DNA of 56,517 nt from Zygnema cylindricum (GCA_037447655.1 JBBHKE010002678.1:69001-125517); one strand, 5' to 3'; counted from the stretch's first letter, positions 1-18,500 are shown. Program-made: numbers and translations. Notes: a model not told the origin generated them from the letters alone.

Positions 1-732
1 TGTACTTTTTACTTTTCTGTATGCATCAAAAAGTTCAGACCTACAGTTCTGTGGTGATTACAAAAAAACGTAGCTCAGAGATCTGAACCGTTCATGTATC
101 CCGGATCTCCTTATAGGTCGGTGAACGCGTCCCATGTTTAAAACACTACAGCACTATATCCTGATGAGTCGTCCGAATCAACTACCAACGAGAACCGCCG
201 ACACAAATCTACCGTACAGTAGTGTATATCCAAACGTCACAGCCGACTAGAGGTTCTCAGGTGTTTTCTGCCGTAACGATAGTACGGACGAGAATGAGAT
301 CTCTGTACGGATGTCCATAATTTACCGCCCGTTCATTAAATCACCCAGTTCTCCCTTGCGACACTATTTGTCACGCCTAGTTAACCCTCTCAGCTCTAGT
401 TAAGTTGACCACAAAACTCTTCATCCTAAGTTCTTGCCTGTATCTGTCTCCATATAAACTTAATTCCCGCGCCATTAGCTTAACTCCAGCAAAGAACCGG
501 TTAGGTTCGAACTCTCTTTCTCCTTTTATTTCGTATAGCTTTCCCTTCGCTTTGAAGGCCGTACATCAATAGCCAAAATAAATGTGCGTCAGTCACGTCA
601 CTGATCGGCTGCATTCATTTTTGGGTTTTCCGACAAACATGAAATCGGCGAAAGTCGCATGTACGGACGTGTAGGACAGTCAACGTACGGACACTCTGGT
701 CCACCAATACCGTTCAGTTCATATGAGCAAAC
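1..732. other. Upstream intergenic stretch, nothing recognised
   Basis: No open frame here resembles a known protein. The sequence is AT-leaning with many GTACGG-type words, a flavour shared with the repeat-rich parts of this window (13-15 kb, 32-36 kb, 54-55 kb), so it is probably old repeat DNA next to the GH9 promoter. Confidence 0.4.
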
Positions 733-740
733 TATATAAG
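733..740 (+). promoter_or_regulatory. TATA box of the GH9 gene
   Basis: The word TATATAAG stands alone in a mixed-sequence region about 440 bases before the GH9 start codon. A TATA box here would place transcription start near 765-770 and give a leader of about 410 bases. Known plant promoters place the TATA box 25-35 bases before the start site; the assignment to this gene is inference from position and strand. Confidence 0.5.
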
Positions 741-765
741 ATGGACAGAGAGGCTTTTGGAAGCA

Positions 766-7619
<6,854 letters not shown>

Positions 7620-8920
7620 ATTTTTATTCATGTTGTTCTTTCCTTTCCCAGAAAAGGTAGCATAGGACTTCTCTTATCCAGATAATCTGTGCGCGTCTTC
7701 AGTTTTTCTGTTTTCATGTTTACCTTTAGACATCTTATGTACTTTTCTAACGCCGTAATATTTTTTTTTGCGGCGCAGGTCAATAAAAAAATGGATTTCC
7801 TGTAATTTAACTTCTGCGTTTAAGTTCGTCGGGTTCTTCATGTTCGTAAAATCTCGGCATTTTTCTAAGAAACCTTTCGTTTCCCTCCATTTATTTCCTC
7901 CCATCTATTTTCATTTTCATTTTTTTTCTGGAATTGGTAATCGTAGGGTTTCATTGTTTTTTGTATAACACAAAAGCAGTCCTATTCTAAAATCACTTAG
8001 GAAAGGCAACAATAGGCAATCTATTTTTTGTAACGTATTGATATTTTTTTTTTCCCCGTCGATTTAGAATTTTTTTTACTAGGCGAATTTGAATTTCAAA
8101 ATTGTGAAGATAAAAGGAAAAGAAAAAGATAAAGATGGGTGCAAGGCATTTTTAAACATATGTTTTATTTATTCAACTGTGTTGAACTTAGACACCCTAA
8201 AACTTCATGGAAAAAAAATCATGTTTAACATTTGTAATTTTTAAATTTTTATTTCTGGTTTTGATTCATAAGAAGAACAAATAATTCCGTGTCTTGTCTC
8301 ATCTCTCTTGGATTCAAAAGTTTTTTTTTTTTTTTTGTTTTCTTCCGTGGTTTGATCCAAACAACCTTGTCATTTTTAATATTTCCACCTTTTCAATTTA
8401 AGTATGATTATTGTTGGTTTATTTTTGAGACCGTCACTAAACTTTTTTTTGTAATTAGCGAAGATGAGTGGCTTCCACACTAATTACATTTTTTTTTTTT
8501 CGCTGAACATGAATCACTAGGGGTCATTGCGACAACAAAAAAGAAAAAATCAGAAAGAAAAAGAAAATAAGTGGTGTTTGAAGTGTATTCTCTTTGTTTG
8601 TGTTTGTGTTTATTGGAAGTGGTTTAATAAACAAAGAGAGAACTTCAAAAAAAAACACAAACAGATAGAACTTATGCAAAGAGAGGTTTATATAAACAGT
8701 AAAGTTTCATAAAAACGGGTTTATCCAATTTGTGGTAAATGCAAAGGTTTTGCGTCGTTGAATAACTTGTAATCCTAACGATAAATGGTGTTTAAAAATT
8801 GGAGGACACAATTAATTACTTCCGAGATGCAATTATTGTGGTTGTTGAGAAGAGCAGTGAAATTATGCTATCCAATTGAGTGACAGATTCAGATAAGAGA
8901 CGCATTTGAATCATGCTAGA
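7620..8920. other. AT-rich intergenic DNA after the GH9 gene
   Basis: Long T and A homopolymers, including T-runs near 8047, 8322 and 8490. The GH9 3' UTR and polyadenylation signal must lie in the first part, but no single site can be fixed. I looked for a further CBM exon downstream and saw none. Confidence 0.5.
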
Positions 8921-8924
8921 TTCG

Positions 8925-9075
8925 GTTTTTCTGTGATGTGACGCCTTCAGGTACCTTCATGTAAACTTCCTCTCCTAAATCTTCGTTCGGAAAGGCTATT
9001 TCTGCGCCCATTTGACGGACATGCTTCTTACCCAGGGCAGCAATAGCAACAATCTGAGCCCCATTGCAACGGGCA
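8925..9075 (-). pseudogene. Copia reverse-transcriptase fragment
   Basis: The minus strand reads a degraded version of the block that opens Ty1/Copia RT, with segments AQIVAIAALGKKHVRQMGAE and LGEEVYMKVPEGV. These match the family pattern of a conserved Q-M-D segment, T-A-F-L-N-G and E-E-V-Y-M-K-x-P-E-G. The catalytic-region Asp (QMD) reads QMG. No YxDD box follows, so this is a scrap only. Confidence 0.6.
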
Positions 9076-9283
9076 TCAATATTAATGTCAAATTTGAATT
9101 AATGTGCTTCAAATTCCAAATTTCCCCTCTTGACATTGTCGTTCTATTCGGACACAATGTCCGAATCCGAATCTTCAATAACCAGAAATTGAGCAATTTC
9201 ACCCTCCTCATAAAATTCAAGATTTCTCTTTGATGTTGCCGAATTCTCAATGGCCGATTTCAAGTCCTAATGAAAGTCAACAT

Positions 9284-9436
9284 TGTTGGATCTTAAAATA
9301 AATAACCCACTCAAATTAAATGTTTAAAAAAAAAAAAAAACATTACACAGCGGAAGCTCATAAAATACAAGAGGATAATCGGCCAAAATAAATACAAGAG
9401 CATAATCGGCTAAAATAATTATAAGTGTTTGAAAGA
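9284..9436 (-). repeat. LTR-end fragment of a Copia family
   Basis: Begins TGTTGGATCTTAAAATAAAT and carries ACATTACACAGCGGAAGCTC. The same block starts at 10947, 11959 and 36461, and a diverged form lies in the LTRs at 26633 and 32063. At 11959 and 36461 it abuts a minus-strand primer site, so the block is the 3' end of a minus-strand LTR. Here it has no primer site beside it, so it is a fragment. Confidence 0.55.
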
Positions 9437-9989
9437 ATTGTACGCACGCAGAATCAGTTTGATTTCGCGAAAGAAAAACTGTACTTTCTAGAATTTACTG
9501 AAAGTACTCAAACGTACGTTTCGATATAGTTCTATATGTTCCGCGAAACATTTGTCGTTTCCTTTCGCGTCTAGAACTTTCGTACCTCTAGATTAGTACG
9601 ATAGCACTTCTAGTTTTGTCTAGTACTTTCGTCTTAGCTTGTCGTTTTGCAATGTTTCAGTCATTAGTGAAATTTAGAGTGATCTAGTCTAATCTGCGGA
9701 CAAGTGGCAGATTTCTAGAGGCTTCTTGGCGGCTCACGCTCACACGTGTCACGCCATGGCAGGTATTGTATTTAAGGGACACCATGAATGTGTAATAATC
9801 AATTAAGTAAGAAATACAAGGAGTAGAGACAAGGAGATAGAGGAGCAAAATTTGTAAATTCAGATTTTTATTAATATGAGAAATTTTCGAAATGTCTCTT
9901 CAATGTTGATTTAATGTTTTACATTCTGAATGCTTCTGCTGCTATAATTGTTTGTAAGTGAGCTCAGAATTTTTATCGATCCTTTCATT

Positions 9990-10002
9990 TGGTATCAGAG
10001 CA
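9990..10002 (+). promoter_or_regulatory. Copia primer-binding site
   Basis: TGGTATCAGAGCA, the initiator-Met half-tRNA primer site typical of plant Ty1/Copia elements, two bases after the LTR end CA. Confidence 0.8.
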
Positions 10003-10044
10003 GGTAGAGCTCCATTGTGGTATCTCCTTGTCTAGTGTTGGCGC

Positions 10045-10946
10045 ATGGGGGGAAAGAACAAAAAGAAGTCCCCTTTCACTCCCTCCTCAGCTACCCCCGT
10101 TTCTATATTTTGGGAAAATTTGCCGACTCCGGAGGATCCTCCTAAAGAAGAAAAAGAATTCACATTTTCCGGGGTCGCATTTGACTCGTCATTCCCCACG
10201 GATTCGGTTGATCAAAATCAAGGTGTCGGTGGTTCGATGGCCGACAATCAATTTCGAGAGCAATTTGAGAAATATGCGTCGGATTGATGCGATTGATGCG
10301 AAGCTCTCCGATGTGAATAGGAGAATTGATGGATTCACCTGTTTTAGACGGGATCCCGATCCGGGTGGAGATAATTCCGATGATAGTGATGAGGAGGCAA
10401 AGAAGTGAAAGATAAGAGGGGGGAATTTAAGCTTGATGACGATTCCAATTTAGAAGAAGATAGTCAAGGAGGAGTGGAAATGTTTCAGATGCCCGGAAAG
10501 ACCGTCGTATTCAATAGGTTGAATTACCCTTCGTGGAAGAAATATATTCAAGCTCAATTGATTTTGAGAGGCCTTTGGAAGGTCGTCAATGGAGAGGAGA
10601 AAATGTTGGTTGGAGATGCTAAGGCTCGTCGTTTGTGGAAGCGAAAGAATCTTGCGGCCATCACCGGATTAAAGCAAAGGTGTTCGGTGTTCGTGCATGA
10701 TCATTTCCTCACGCATAGCACCGCACACGGATGTTGGAAGGCATTGGAATCCCAATTTGAGAAGGGAATCCAAAACAAGGGGCAATATATGTTTTCCGAT
10801 GTCATGCAATTTAAAATGAAATCCAAAGAATCTTTTGACGATGCCGTGAAGAGATTCAATATTATTGTGGAGCAACTTCTTAACAATGGGAGAGTGATCA
10901 CGGAGGACAACAAAGTAACCAGATTTTTTAATGCATTACCGGAAAG
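10045..10946 (+). pseudogene. gag: Copia gag (UBN2-type), frameshifted and truncated
   Basis: Three overlapping frames (about 10045-10284, 10267-10404, 10405-10946) make one broken gag. The last part contains NYPSWKKYIQAQLILRGLW and, further on, FKMKSKESFDDAVKRFN, typical of the plant Copia gag domain. It aligns along its length with the gag at 31019-31913. At least two frameshifts and loss of the C-terminus (no zinc knuckle) make it non-functional. Confidence 0.75.
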
Positions 10947-11359
10947 TGTTGGATCGTAAAATATAATTCCCACTCAAAATAAATGCTCAAATAACCATAA
11001 AACATTACACAGCGGAAGCTCATAAACAGCAAGAGGATAATCGGCCAAAAAGATATTTAAGTGTTTCTGGCCGAAGCCTGAAAATCGGAAAAAAAATCCA
11101 AATCCGTGTGAATTGGACAATAAGGGCTCAAACCATTACACTGGCCAAAAACTTTATACAAGCATAAACACAAACACGAACCTTGCCCGTGTAACGGGCT
11201 CATTTTGTCTTGTTCGAAACAAAACCGAATCTGCGAACCAACGCACGGAGTTCTAAATGAAACCAAATTAAGTACGCGAAGTGACGCGAGACCAAATCTA
11301 ATCCACACTAAAAAAGAACAAGCATCACGTAAACCTAGATTCAACAATTGTACCTAACA
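10947..11359 (-). repeat. 3' LTR of copy A (chimeric)
   Basis: On the minus strand it starts TGTTAGGTACAATTGTTGAA and ends ...ACGATCCAACA. The first part (11079-11359) resembles the start of the Copia-2 LTR at about 27155-27301. The last part (10947-11078) resembles the LTR ends at 9284 and 11959. Confidence 0.55.
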
Positions 11360-11372
11360 CTCTCCTCCTCGG
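11360..11372 (-). promoter_or_regulatory. Polypurine tract of copy A
   Basis: The minus strand reads CCGAGGAGGAGAG directly before the LTR start TGTTAGG, the position where plus-strand DNA synthesis is primed in LTR elements. The same tract lies at 35862-35874 in copy B. Confidence 0.65.
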
Positions 11373-11397
11373 AATTCTAACTGACAATTTACCTCTT

Positions 11398-11879
11398 CTA
11401 TTTCTCCTTTTTCTTCAATACATTGTCTCCTCCACTCTCGTCTCCATCTCCATCAAAATAGGAATCCGGATCATGCGGCAAAAGATTCTTCCCCTTACTA
11501 CCTCTTGCTTCAGATAGCAATCTGGCATCAATATACAAGATCAATTTGCCGAACGTTTTCGGAAATTGATCTTCCAATTTACTCGGGCCTCCATACATCC
11601 GAGTTCTTCCTCAAATAAAACTCCGAGAAAAACCGAACGGTTTCTCCGAACGGGACGTCGAAGCCGCCATGGGGGAAAGATTATTCCTCTTCTTTTTCCC
11701 ATACACCAACCTCTCTCTATCTCCACTTTATCTCTAATTTTTTCTTCTTTCAAACCAGAATAAGAATCAAATTTATCCTCTTTTTTCATCTTCTTAAATG
11801 TCATTAACTCATCCACGGAATTTCGTAGCCCAACATCCGAATTGCAAATTTTCCCGAACTTGAAACTCAAACTGAGCAC
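11398..11879 (-). pseudogene. Short gag-like reading frames of copy A
   Basis: Two overlapping minus-strand frames, 112 and 66 aa. The second ends in an acidic segment, DPDSYFDGDGDESGGDNVLK, preceded by EDQFPKTFGKLILYIDARLL. Both resemble the N-terminal gag of the element at 10045 (a QFREQFEKYA segment, then DPDPGGDNSDDSDEE). This suggests that only a stub of gag remains. No known domain is complete. Confidence 0.4.
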
Positions 11880-11945
11880 CTCAAAACAGAATTCACACTT
11901 CCTTCTCGTTGCTTACACGTCTCTCATAAACTGAAGCATAACCTC

Positions 11946-11958
11946 CTCTGATACCAAT
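11946..11958 (-). promoter_or_regulatory. Primer-binding site of copy A
   Basis: The minus strand reads ATTGGTATCAGAG right after the LTR end CCAACA, an initiator-Met half-tRNA site. The identical site in copy B is at 36448-36460. Confidence 0.7.
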
Positions 11959-12763
11959 TGTTGGATCTTAAAATAAATTACCCACTAAAATTAAATGCTA
12001 ACAAAAAAAAAACATTACACAGTGGAAGCTCATAAAATACAAGAGGATAATCAGCTAAAAGAATTATAAGTATTTTTGGCCGAAGCCTCATTACATCAAC
12101 TATTCTCTCCTCTTGTTCTCTCTTCAAAGATAAACTCTACAATCTTAAAAGATCACTCAAAAATGATCTTACTCTTTAATTCCTCTATTCTCCAAATGGA
12201 TCACTAAGGATCCGCACCACTTCTTAATTGACCACAAAGGATCTCCACCTCTCTCTTAATTGACCACGAACGATCTTTAGCTTTTTCTTTTAATTGATCA
12301 CAAAGGATCTTCCCCTCTCTCTTAATCGATCACAAAGGATGTACATCTTTACTCTTCAATTGATCCAAAGCTAAACCAAGGATAATTCTGCAGCTGAACT
12401 CTGCTCCCTATATAGCCTCTCTAACTATCTTACAAAGCATACCAAGCAAAGTAGCAAGGCGGTAAACTTTAGTCTCATTCTTGGCAAAAAACACTGAAAG
12501 GAAATTTCCACGAAAGAAGGGTTACACCCTTCTTCTTCGATATGCGAAACTCTAGAATGAGAAGTCTCCCTATATAGCCTCTCTAACTATCTTACAAAGC
12601 ATACCAAGCAAAGTAGCAAGGCGGTAAACTTTAGTCTCATTCTGGGCAAAAAACACTGAAAGGAAATTTCCACGAAAGAAAGGTTACACGCTTTTTCTTC
12701 GATATGCGAAACTCTAGAATGAGAAGTTTCGTGTGTGTGCTGTGTACGCATGAAACTAAAACA
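11959..12763 (-). repeat. 5' LTR of copy A with internal tandem duplication
   Basis: Plus-strand left end TGTTGGATC; right end near ...AACTAAAACA. A 152-base unit is duplicated in tandem (12415-12566 and 12567-12718). Copy B has a single unit here but a separate tandem duplication of about 100 bases near its right end. Removing each duplication leaves LTRs of about 650 bases in both. Confidence 0.6.
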
Positions 12764-14056
12764 CCGGCACACGGAATAATACACCTGCATACGAATTAAA
12801 AGCACAGTTGTTCAAATCATGCGATTTTTTCCTTTTTTCCGATTGAAACGTATAATTCGTGACTGTTGAAAAAATCGCAAAAAATTGCGATGTACTTTCT
12901 GTCCGGTAAAATGAACGGCTAAATTACGGGAAATGTACGAAATTAAAAAAAAATGTACTGTTATGTATGGTAAATGTACGAACTTTGGCGAAAAGATAAG
13001 TTGCACTTCGTAGTACTTTCTGTCCGGTAAACTGAACAAAAATTTTACGAGAAATGTTCGGAGTTGAATCTTGCGTTTTTACGGGCTTTATGAACCTCTG
13101 AAGTCGATTTCGCGCACTGTGAGAGATCCACGTCGGCCCCCCATCATCTTTTCATTTTACGACGCGCCGTGCCGCGCGGACATAAAAATGTATATATACG
13201 TTTAGGGATTTTTATTATTTTGTGTTTTTTTTATTAAAAAACACCAAACCACACCCTAAAAAACCCTAAACGGGTAAACCCTAACCAGATACCCGGTAGT
13301 TATCTTGTCAGTGGTAAAGTTACGGTGCATTTCGCACGGTGAACTGCGGGTTCACATAGTTCACCACACCGGGGAAACTTTTAATGTACCTAGACTGTAC
13401 CAAAAATGTACGGAATATTACGAAAAGATACGGTAAATGTACAAAAAATGTACAAACTGTGGTACATGTAAGATTCATTTTTGTATACATGTACGGAATA
13501 GTACAGATGAAAATTCATTAACGATTTTTAATGATTTGTTCAAAACGTTCAATGCGTTCGTCACGTATAATTCATCGCGATTGGATGGTTCGCACTAAAC
13601 GCTTTGAACAACTATGGTTAAAAGTGACGCAAAATGAAATCATACATTTCGTTCGTTGACTCATCAAATATTGACGTGAAACGAAGTCATACGTTTAGGC
13701 GCCAAACAACATTACTCTAAACGTACCAAACTCCAAACGTACAGAAAATGTGTACTTGCGAACGCAGGTGAACTCTTCAAACGCCAACCCGATATGTAAG
13801 TGACGTCCAACTCAAACCGTCACAAATCCACCCGTGCGAAGTACTCGCACAAAATATATCAATTCCAACACATAGATAGAATGGAAGTCGAACGCTTCTT
13901 ACGCAAAACTGAAATACATTGCAGGTCATTGACGCGTCACTTCAAGCAATTCAACAATTAACCTAACAATCCCCCTTTCATTGGCAAAATTGCCAAAAAT
14001 TCTCAAAACGAGAACTCCACGCGATTTTCATCCTCATTGACATTTCGCACAATAAC
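12764..14056. other. Repeat-derived stretch ending in a Copia LTR start and polypurine tract
   Basis: No gene seen. CCCTAAA/CCCTAAC words at about 13248-13290 resemble short interstitial telomere-like sequence. GTACG-rich degenerate repeats cover 12890-13060 and 13380-13500. At 13951-13985 the minus strand reads AATGAAAGGGGGAT then TGTTAGGTTAATTGTTGAAT, a polypurine tract followed by an LTR start. This marks the right edge of another minus-strand Copia LTR whose internal part is cut by the hAT insertion at 14065. Confidence 0.45.
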
Positions 14057-14278
14057 GTATGAATCAGAGGTCGCAAAAGTCAAATTTTTACATAACCGAA
14101 ACCGACCATTTTTTATTTTTCAAAATCTTAGTAACCGACGCTCGACCGGGTTATGTCACGCTTCAAAATTGTTAACCGTTAACCGATAGGCGTTTACGAA
14201 AATAAAAGTTAACCGAAACTCGATTTCTCGTGACTAACCGTGCCTGCCCGTAACCGAAAAAGTACAAAATTAACTAAT

Positions 14279-14610
14279 GTACGACGTATGAATAAGCCAA
14301 GAATTACGACTTGTCGCGTTCCCTAAGATTTGCGAAATGAATAGTGTTACTAGCGTGTCAGATTTCTGACGCTTTGTCGCGTTCCTTAAGATTTGCGAAA
14401 TGAATAGTGTACTACCGTGTCAGATTTTGCGACGCTTTGTTGTGTCCCTAAGATTTGCGAAATGAATAGTGTACTACCGTGTCAGATTTGCGATGCTTTG
14501 TCACATTCCCTAAGTTTTGCGAAATGAATAGCGTTACCATAGTACTGTGTCAGATTTGCGACGCTAATCATGATGTCGTGTACTTCCACGATACCAAAGA
14601 GTACAAAGTA
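14279..14610 (+). repeat. 62-63-bp tandem array, left copy, inside the hAT
   Basis: About four degenerate units built around TCAGATTTGCGACGCTTTGT and CCCTAAGATTTGCGAAATG. The array begins with ACGACGTATGAATAAGCC, 200-odd bases inside the left terminus. A matching array in the same orientation lies at 18225-18500. Confidence 0.8.
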
Positions 14611-15759
14611 TTATGATGTTTACACTACGCGGTTTGTAAAAACGCATTCTGTCAAAACCTACAGTTTCACGTCATTATGACCTTTGCATTATGCGGTTTG
14701 TGAAAACGCAGTTACATCATAACGGCATGTATTTAATAATTTTTTGTACTCTTTTCATTAATACGGTACAGTTTTGTACGTTAACCATACTATTTAAAAC
14801 GACACTATACTAGAGTTGTAAACGCTGATTCAAATAGTACCTTGAATAATGTAAAGAAAAATTTAGAGTTATTTACTATTTTTAAGGTTTTTGGGTCAAA
14901 ATTTGTGGTGACGGAATTAGCGTTAATAACGCTAATTATGATTCCCGGTGTAGTGTAAATAGAAAATTATGATTAATAATACTATTTAATGCAAGGAGAC
15001 GTGGCACGTTATAGTCCACGTATTTAAATAATGTTGTTAACTATATTTTGTGATTTTCCGCTATAAGTAGTAGCGACTTATTAATACTAATAACAATGAG
15101 TGGTGTAGTGGTACATCTCCATTTGCAAAAAAACAGCTCGTGTACTTCTTCTTTGTTCTATTTTTTCTTTTTGCAATCTCCCTTTACGAATAATTTTTTT
15201 CCTCGACAGTCACCTCCTTCAAGAGATTTGTTCCTAATTTTGCGTGTAACTCTTAGATTAATGCTTAAACCCTTATATTAATGTTTATTCTCTCGCAAAT
15301 CTATTTTTTTCGCTACAATTTTCGGACGGTTTTTCTTTCGACTACGATACTATGTTATGAATTATGCAAAAAAGGTAAAGTTTTAATTATGTATGTTTAA
15401 AAAAAAATCATAGTTTATAGAAAATCAATTGACAAAAAACACATTGTGATGAGCAAAAAAAACAAAAAATATTTTATAGTATCAAATATAGAAATAAACA
15501 AATAACAACCTCGTTCTATTTTCGACTCTATTGTACAAATTCTCAACCTCATACTTAAAACCACACAAAAATCTATAAATCTAAATTTGGTATACATACC
15601 ACGCTTTGGTAATTTGATAAAAATAAGCATTCCGGTTAAAAAAAATGCAAAATAACAATAGAAAAATTGTGAAATACAACAAAAATTTCAAAGGAAAAAA
15701 AAACAAGATAACTAATACTAAAAAAATAACAATAATCATAAAACAAATCAAAATAAAAA

Positions 15760-17969
15760 ACGATGCATTTAAAAGATCTTGGTAATATCTAACACACAAA
15801 ATATCACTAACAATTGAAGCCGCTAGTGAGCTCCTCTTCTTTGTTATCGTGTTCCGGCATCCAAAAAAATGCTTTCGGACATGGAGCTAAAAGTCGGAAT
15901 AGCTATAATAGATCTAGCAACACCGGCTAGAATAAGAAATCCTCCATCTTTTGCACGTACATTTGATTTTTTTTCCACCATTCAAGCATGTTAAAGTTCA
16001 ATCTTTCGTCGTTGGTTAATTTTAAATCAAAATAACGTTTCATTTAGTTGTTAACGGACGTTTTTTTGTCGGTGGTAATAAGAAACTCACTTTCGTCATC
16101 GCTCTCACAAAAAAAATTGTGGAAACCGTCTTTACTTTTCGATGTTTTTCGTTTTTTTGTGATACGTTGAGGACTACCGAAATCAACGTCATCACCAAGG
16201 TCGTTTGCGAGTTCTTGAAATTTGACCCTTGCGCTTTCAAATTCGGTTTTCGATACCCCAATTATTTTAAGCTTTTGTTTTTGTCGGGGATATAAGAAAG
16301 CCGCGACATATGATACTCATAAAGGCCCCACTTCCGTAGTGCAAATTTCACAAAAAGTTGTTTCAATTTTTGCAAGTTTAGAGAATCGGCGGGGCATTAT
16401 TTTTCACCGTCATTATAAGATGTTTTTCTTATTTTACAATGGTTACGGAGAGACGATAATTCAAACAAAGCTAAATGTAAAGTTGGTTCTTTGAATTTTT
16501 CCAACTTTATGGTCGCTTCTTGAAACCTTTCAAAAAATCGTATAAATTCGGTAAGGTGAGTCTTATCGATACAAGCAAAAAGTATCAATTTATTTTTTGC
16601 TTGAGCGATTGGTCCTATCTCATTGAATGCGTCGTAAATACTCTTAAGCATTTGGAGCAAAGAATTCCACGGCGTTGGGTTTTCTTGTTTTAAAGTGTTT
16701 TTCAAAAGATTTTGTAAATTACTCTGTTTGAAAAACGTGACCAATGATTTACACGCGTCAATTAGATCAAAAAAATCAAGAACTTCCACATCGTATTTGC
16801 CTTTTTTGGAAGTTCCGCTCTTATTCAAGATCGTTGTCACAATTGTTGCAATTTTATGGTCCGCGCAAGGTATCCAAGTAAACATACTCAGTAGACCTTT
16901 AGTCACACACATGTTAGAGCCACTACCAGGCACGACAACGCAAAGATCAAAATTGGACATTTCAAAATTGGTCAAACAATTTTTGAAAGCCGTTAAAACA
17001 TTTTCCGCAACGTGTTTTTCCTTCGGAAAATGATTGACTTGAAGCGTCCGTGCATGAAGTTTAAATTCTTTGTCAACAAAATGAGCGGTTACTGACATGA
17101 ATGAAGTTATTTTTATCGTCTTGGTCCAAAGATCGGTTGTGAATGCGACAAAAATATTGTTATCATTATATTCTCTAAGTTTTGGGATGATCAAACTAGG
17201 AATATCTTTCGCAGAAGATATAATGTATTTTTTTACACTATTGATGGACGGGAGTAGTTAGTCGATGTCAACACTTTTGTTGGACGAAACACCAACATCA
17301 AACAATGCTTGACAAAATGCTTGAAAACCTGGGGAAAAGACAAAAAAAACAGTAAGAAAATATCATACAATTACTAACCCTAATTACTAAAGAAGGTTTC
17401 TACCGAAATGATTTTTTTTTTATGGAAAGACAAATAAAAATCAACATCATGACAAACTAAGCTCAAATATATTAATTTATGAATTAAACAAGTTATAATG
17501 ACATATACACTAAAGCCATCTTAAATATAATTTAAAATAAATCATACTTGAACCGTCGACTATCGAAAATGGTCGAAGGTCCTCACAACACATCAACGCC
17601 ACGATTTTCGCAAAATTTTTTTTGTCACTCGTTTTCGCCTCCGTTTTTGAAAGAAACTTGCGAAAAAGTCCTCTTGAATTATCCATGTCGGCCAAATCTA
17701 AACATGTGTGATTATTGATTGTTGAAGTACCGTTTGTTGACTTGTATTGATAAACTTTGAAACATGTATTACAAGCCACAAAACCTGCCCCCTTTACCAC
17801 GTATTTGTTTCATGTTTTAACTTCATAGACATGCCCAAATTTTTTCCAACAATTTGAAGTGGCCCTGCTTTCTTTCACTAGGTAATACTAAGAAATTTCA
17901 CCATTTTTTGATTTTCGAAGTTCGTTTTTTGATTGTAGTTTTAAGGGAAGCGAGGATGTTTTTCTCCAT
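15760..17969 (-). pseudogene. hAT transposase (BED finger, RNase H-like core, dimerisation domain), degraded
   Basis: Read from 17969 leftwards. The N-terminus has a BED-type zinc finger (FVACNTCFKVYQ, then NNHTC) at about 17700-17830 and a segment PFSIVDGS at about 17550-17575. A plausible GT-AG intron spans 17329-17547. The catalytic core follows at 16397-17328: FTTDLWTKT with the first Asp, then VVVPGSGSNM where the family has VVTDNGSNM, so the second catalytic Asp appears lost. The C-terminal dimerisation domain at about 15760-15960 has pieces VARSIIAIPTFSS and KKRSSLAASIVSDILC in different frames. Stops and frameshifts elsewhere confirm a pseudogene. The element could be moved only by a relative's transposase. 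Confidence 0.8.
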
Positions 17970-18224
17970 TTTAGTGTATGACTAAGTTTTGTTTGAATTG
18001 TGGTCGAGTTTCTTTAACTTAAATAGCAATTCAATTTATCGATTTATTGTTTGACACATGTGAGTACGCCAATAATTAAGACTAATCGTGGGAAATTGAC
18101 GTAATAGATTGATTTTCACTGATTTATTAACCAATTATTACTACATGCCGCATGACATTGACATAATAATATAATATATTTGTGGAAACAAAGTATAAAA
18201 TGCATAATTAACATTTAGCAATAA

Positions 18225-18500
18225 TGCTCGACGTATGAATAAGCCAATAATTACGATTTGTCGCGTTCCCTAAGATTTGCGAAATGAATAGTGTACTACT
18301 GTGTCAGATTTGCGACGCTTTGTTGCGTTCCCTAACATTTGAGAAATTAATAGTGTACTACCTTGTCAGATTTGCGACGCTTTGTCGCGTTTCCTAAAAT
18401 TTGCGAAATGAATTGCGTTACTACAAAAACGTGTCAGATTTGCGACGCTAATGATGATGTCACGTACTTGCATGATACCAAAGAGAACAAAGTAAAAGAA
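18225..18500 (+). repeat. 62-63-bp tandem array, right copy, inside the hAT
   Basis: About three units of the repeat at 14279-14610, again introduced by CGACGTATGAATAAGCCAA and followed by a shared tail (GATACCAAAGAGAACAAAGT). It ends about 200 bases from the right terminus. The two arrays are direct, not inverted, repeats. Confidence 0.8.

Larger units (their letters stand above)
9437..10946 (+). mobile_element. Truncated plus-strand Copia element (LTR end, PBS, gag)
   Basis: An LTR-like region ends ...CCTTTCA at 9987, followed at once by a primer-binding site and a gag relic. The element stops at 10946, where the LTR of a minus-strand element starts, so pol and the 3' LTR are missing. The left limit of the LTR is uncertain; 9437 is simply where similarity to the neighbouring LTR fragment stops. 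Confidence 0.55.
10947..12763 (-). mobile_element. Non-autonomous Copia-like element, copy A
   Basis: Read on the minus strand: 5' LTR 11959-12763, primer site 11946-11958, an internal region of only about 570 bases with a short gag-like frame, a polypurine tract at 11360-11372, and 3' LTR 10947-11359. There is no protease, integrase or RT, so it would need proteins from another element. The two LTRs agree only over about 130 bases at their 3' ends, so it is either recombinant or two fused relics. I saw no target-site duplication. Positions 11079-12167 recur without a difference I can see at 35581-36669. Confidence 0.6.

Noticed and set aside
11057-11347. Repeated frame MLNLGLRDACSFLVWIRFG at three sites (also at 27089 and 35538)
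   Set aside because: It lies wholly inside LTR sequence; the recurrence reflects shared U3 DNA, not a protein family.
13248-13290. Interstitial telomere array
   Set aside because: Only a few CCCTAAA/CCCTAAC words, not a continuous seven-base tandem repeat.
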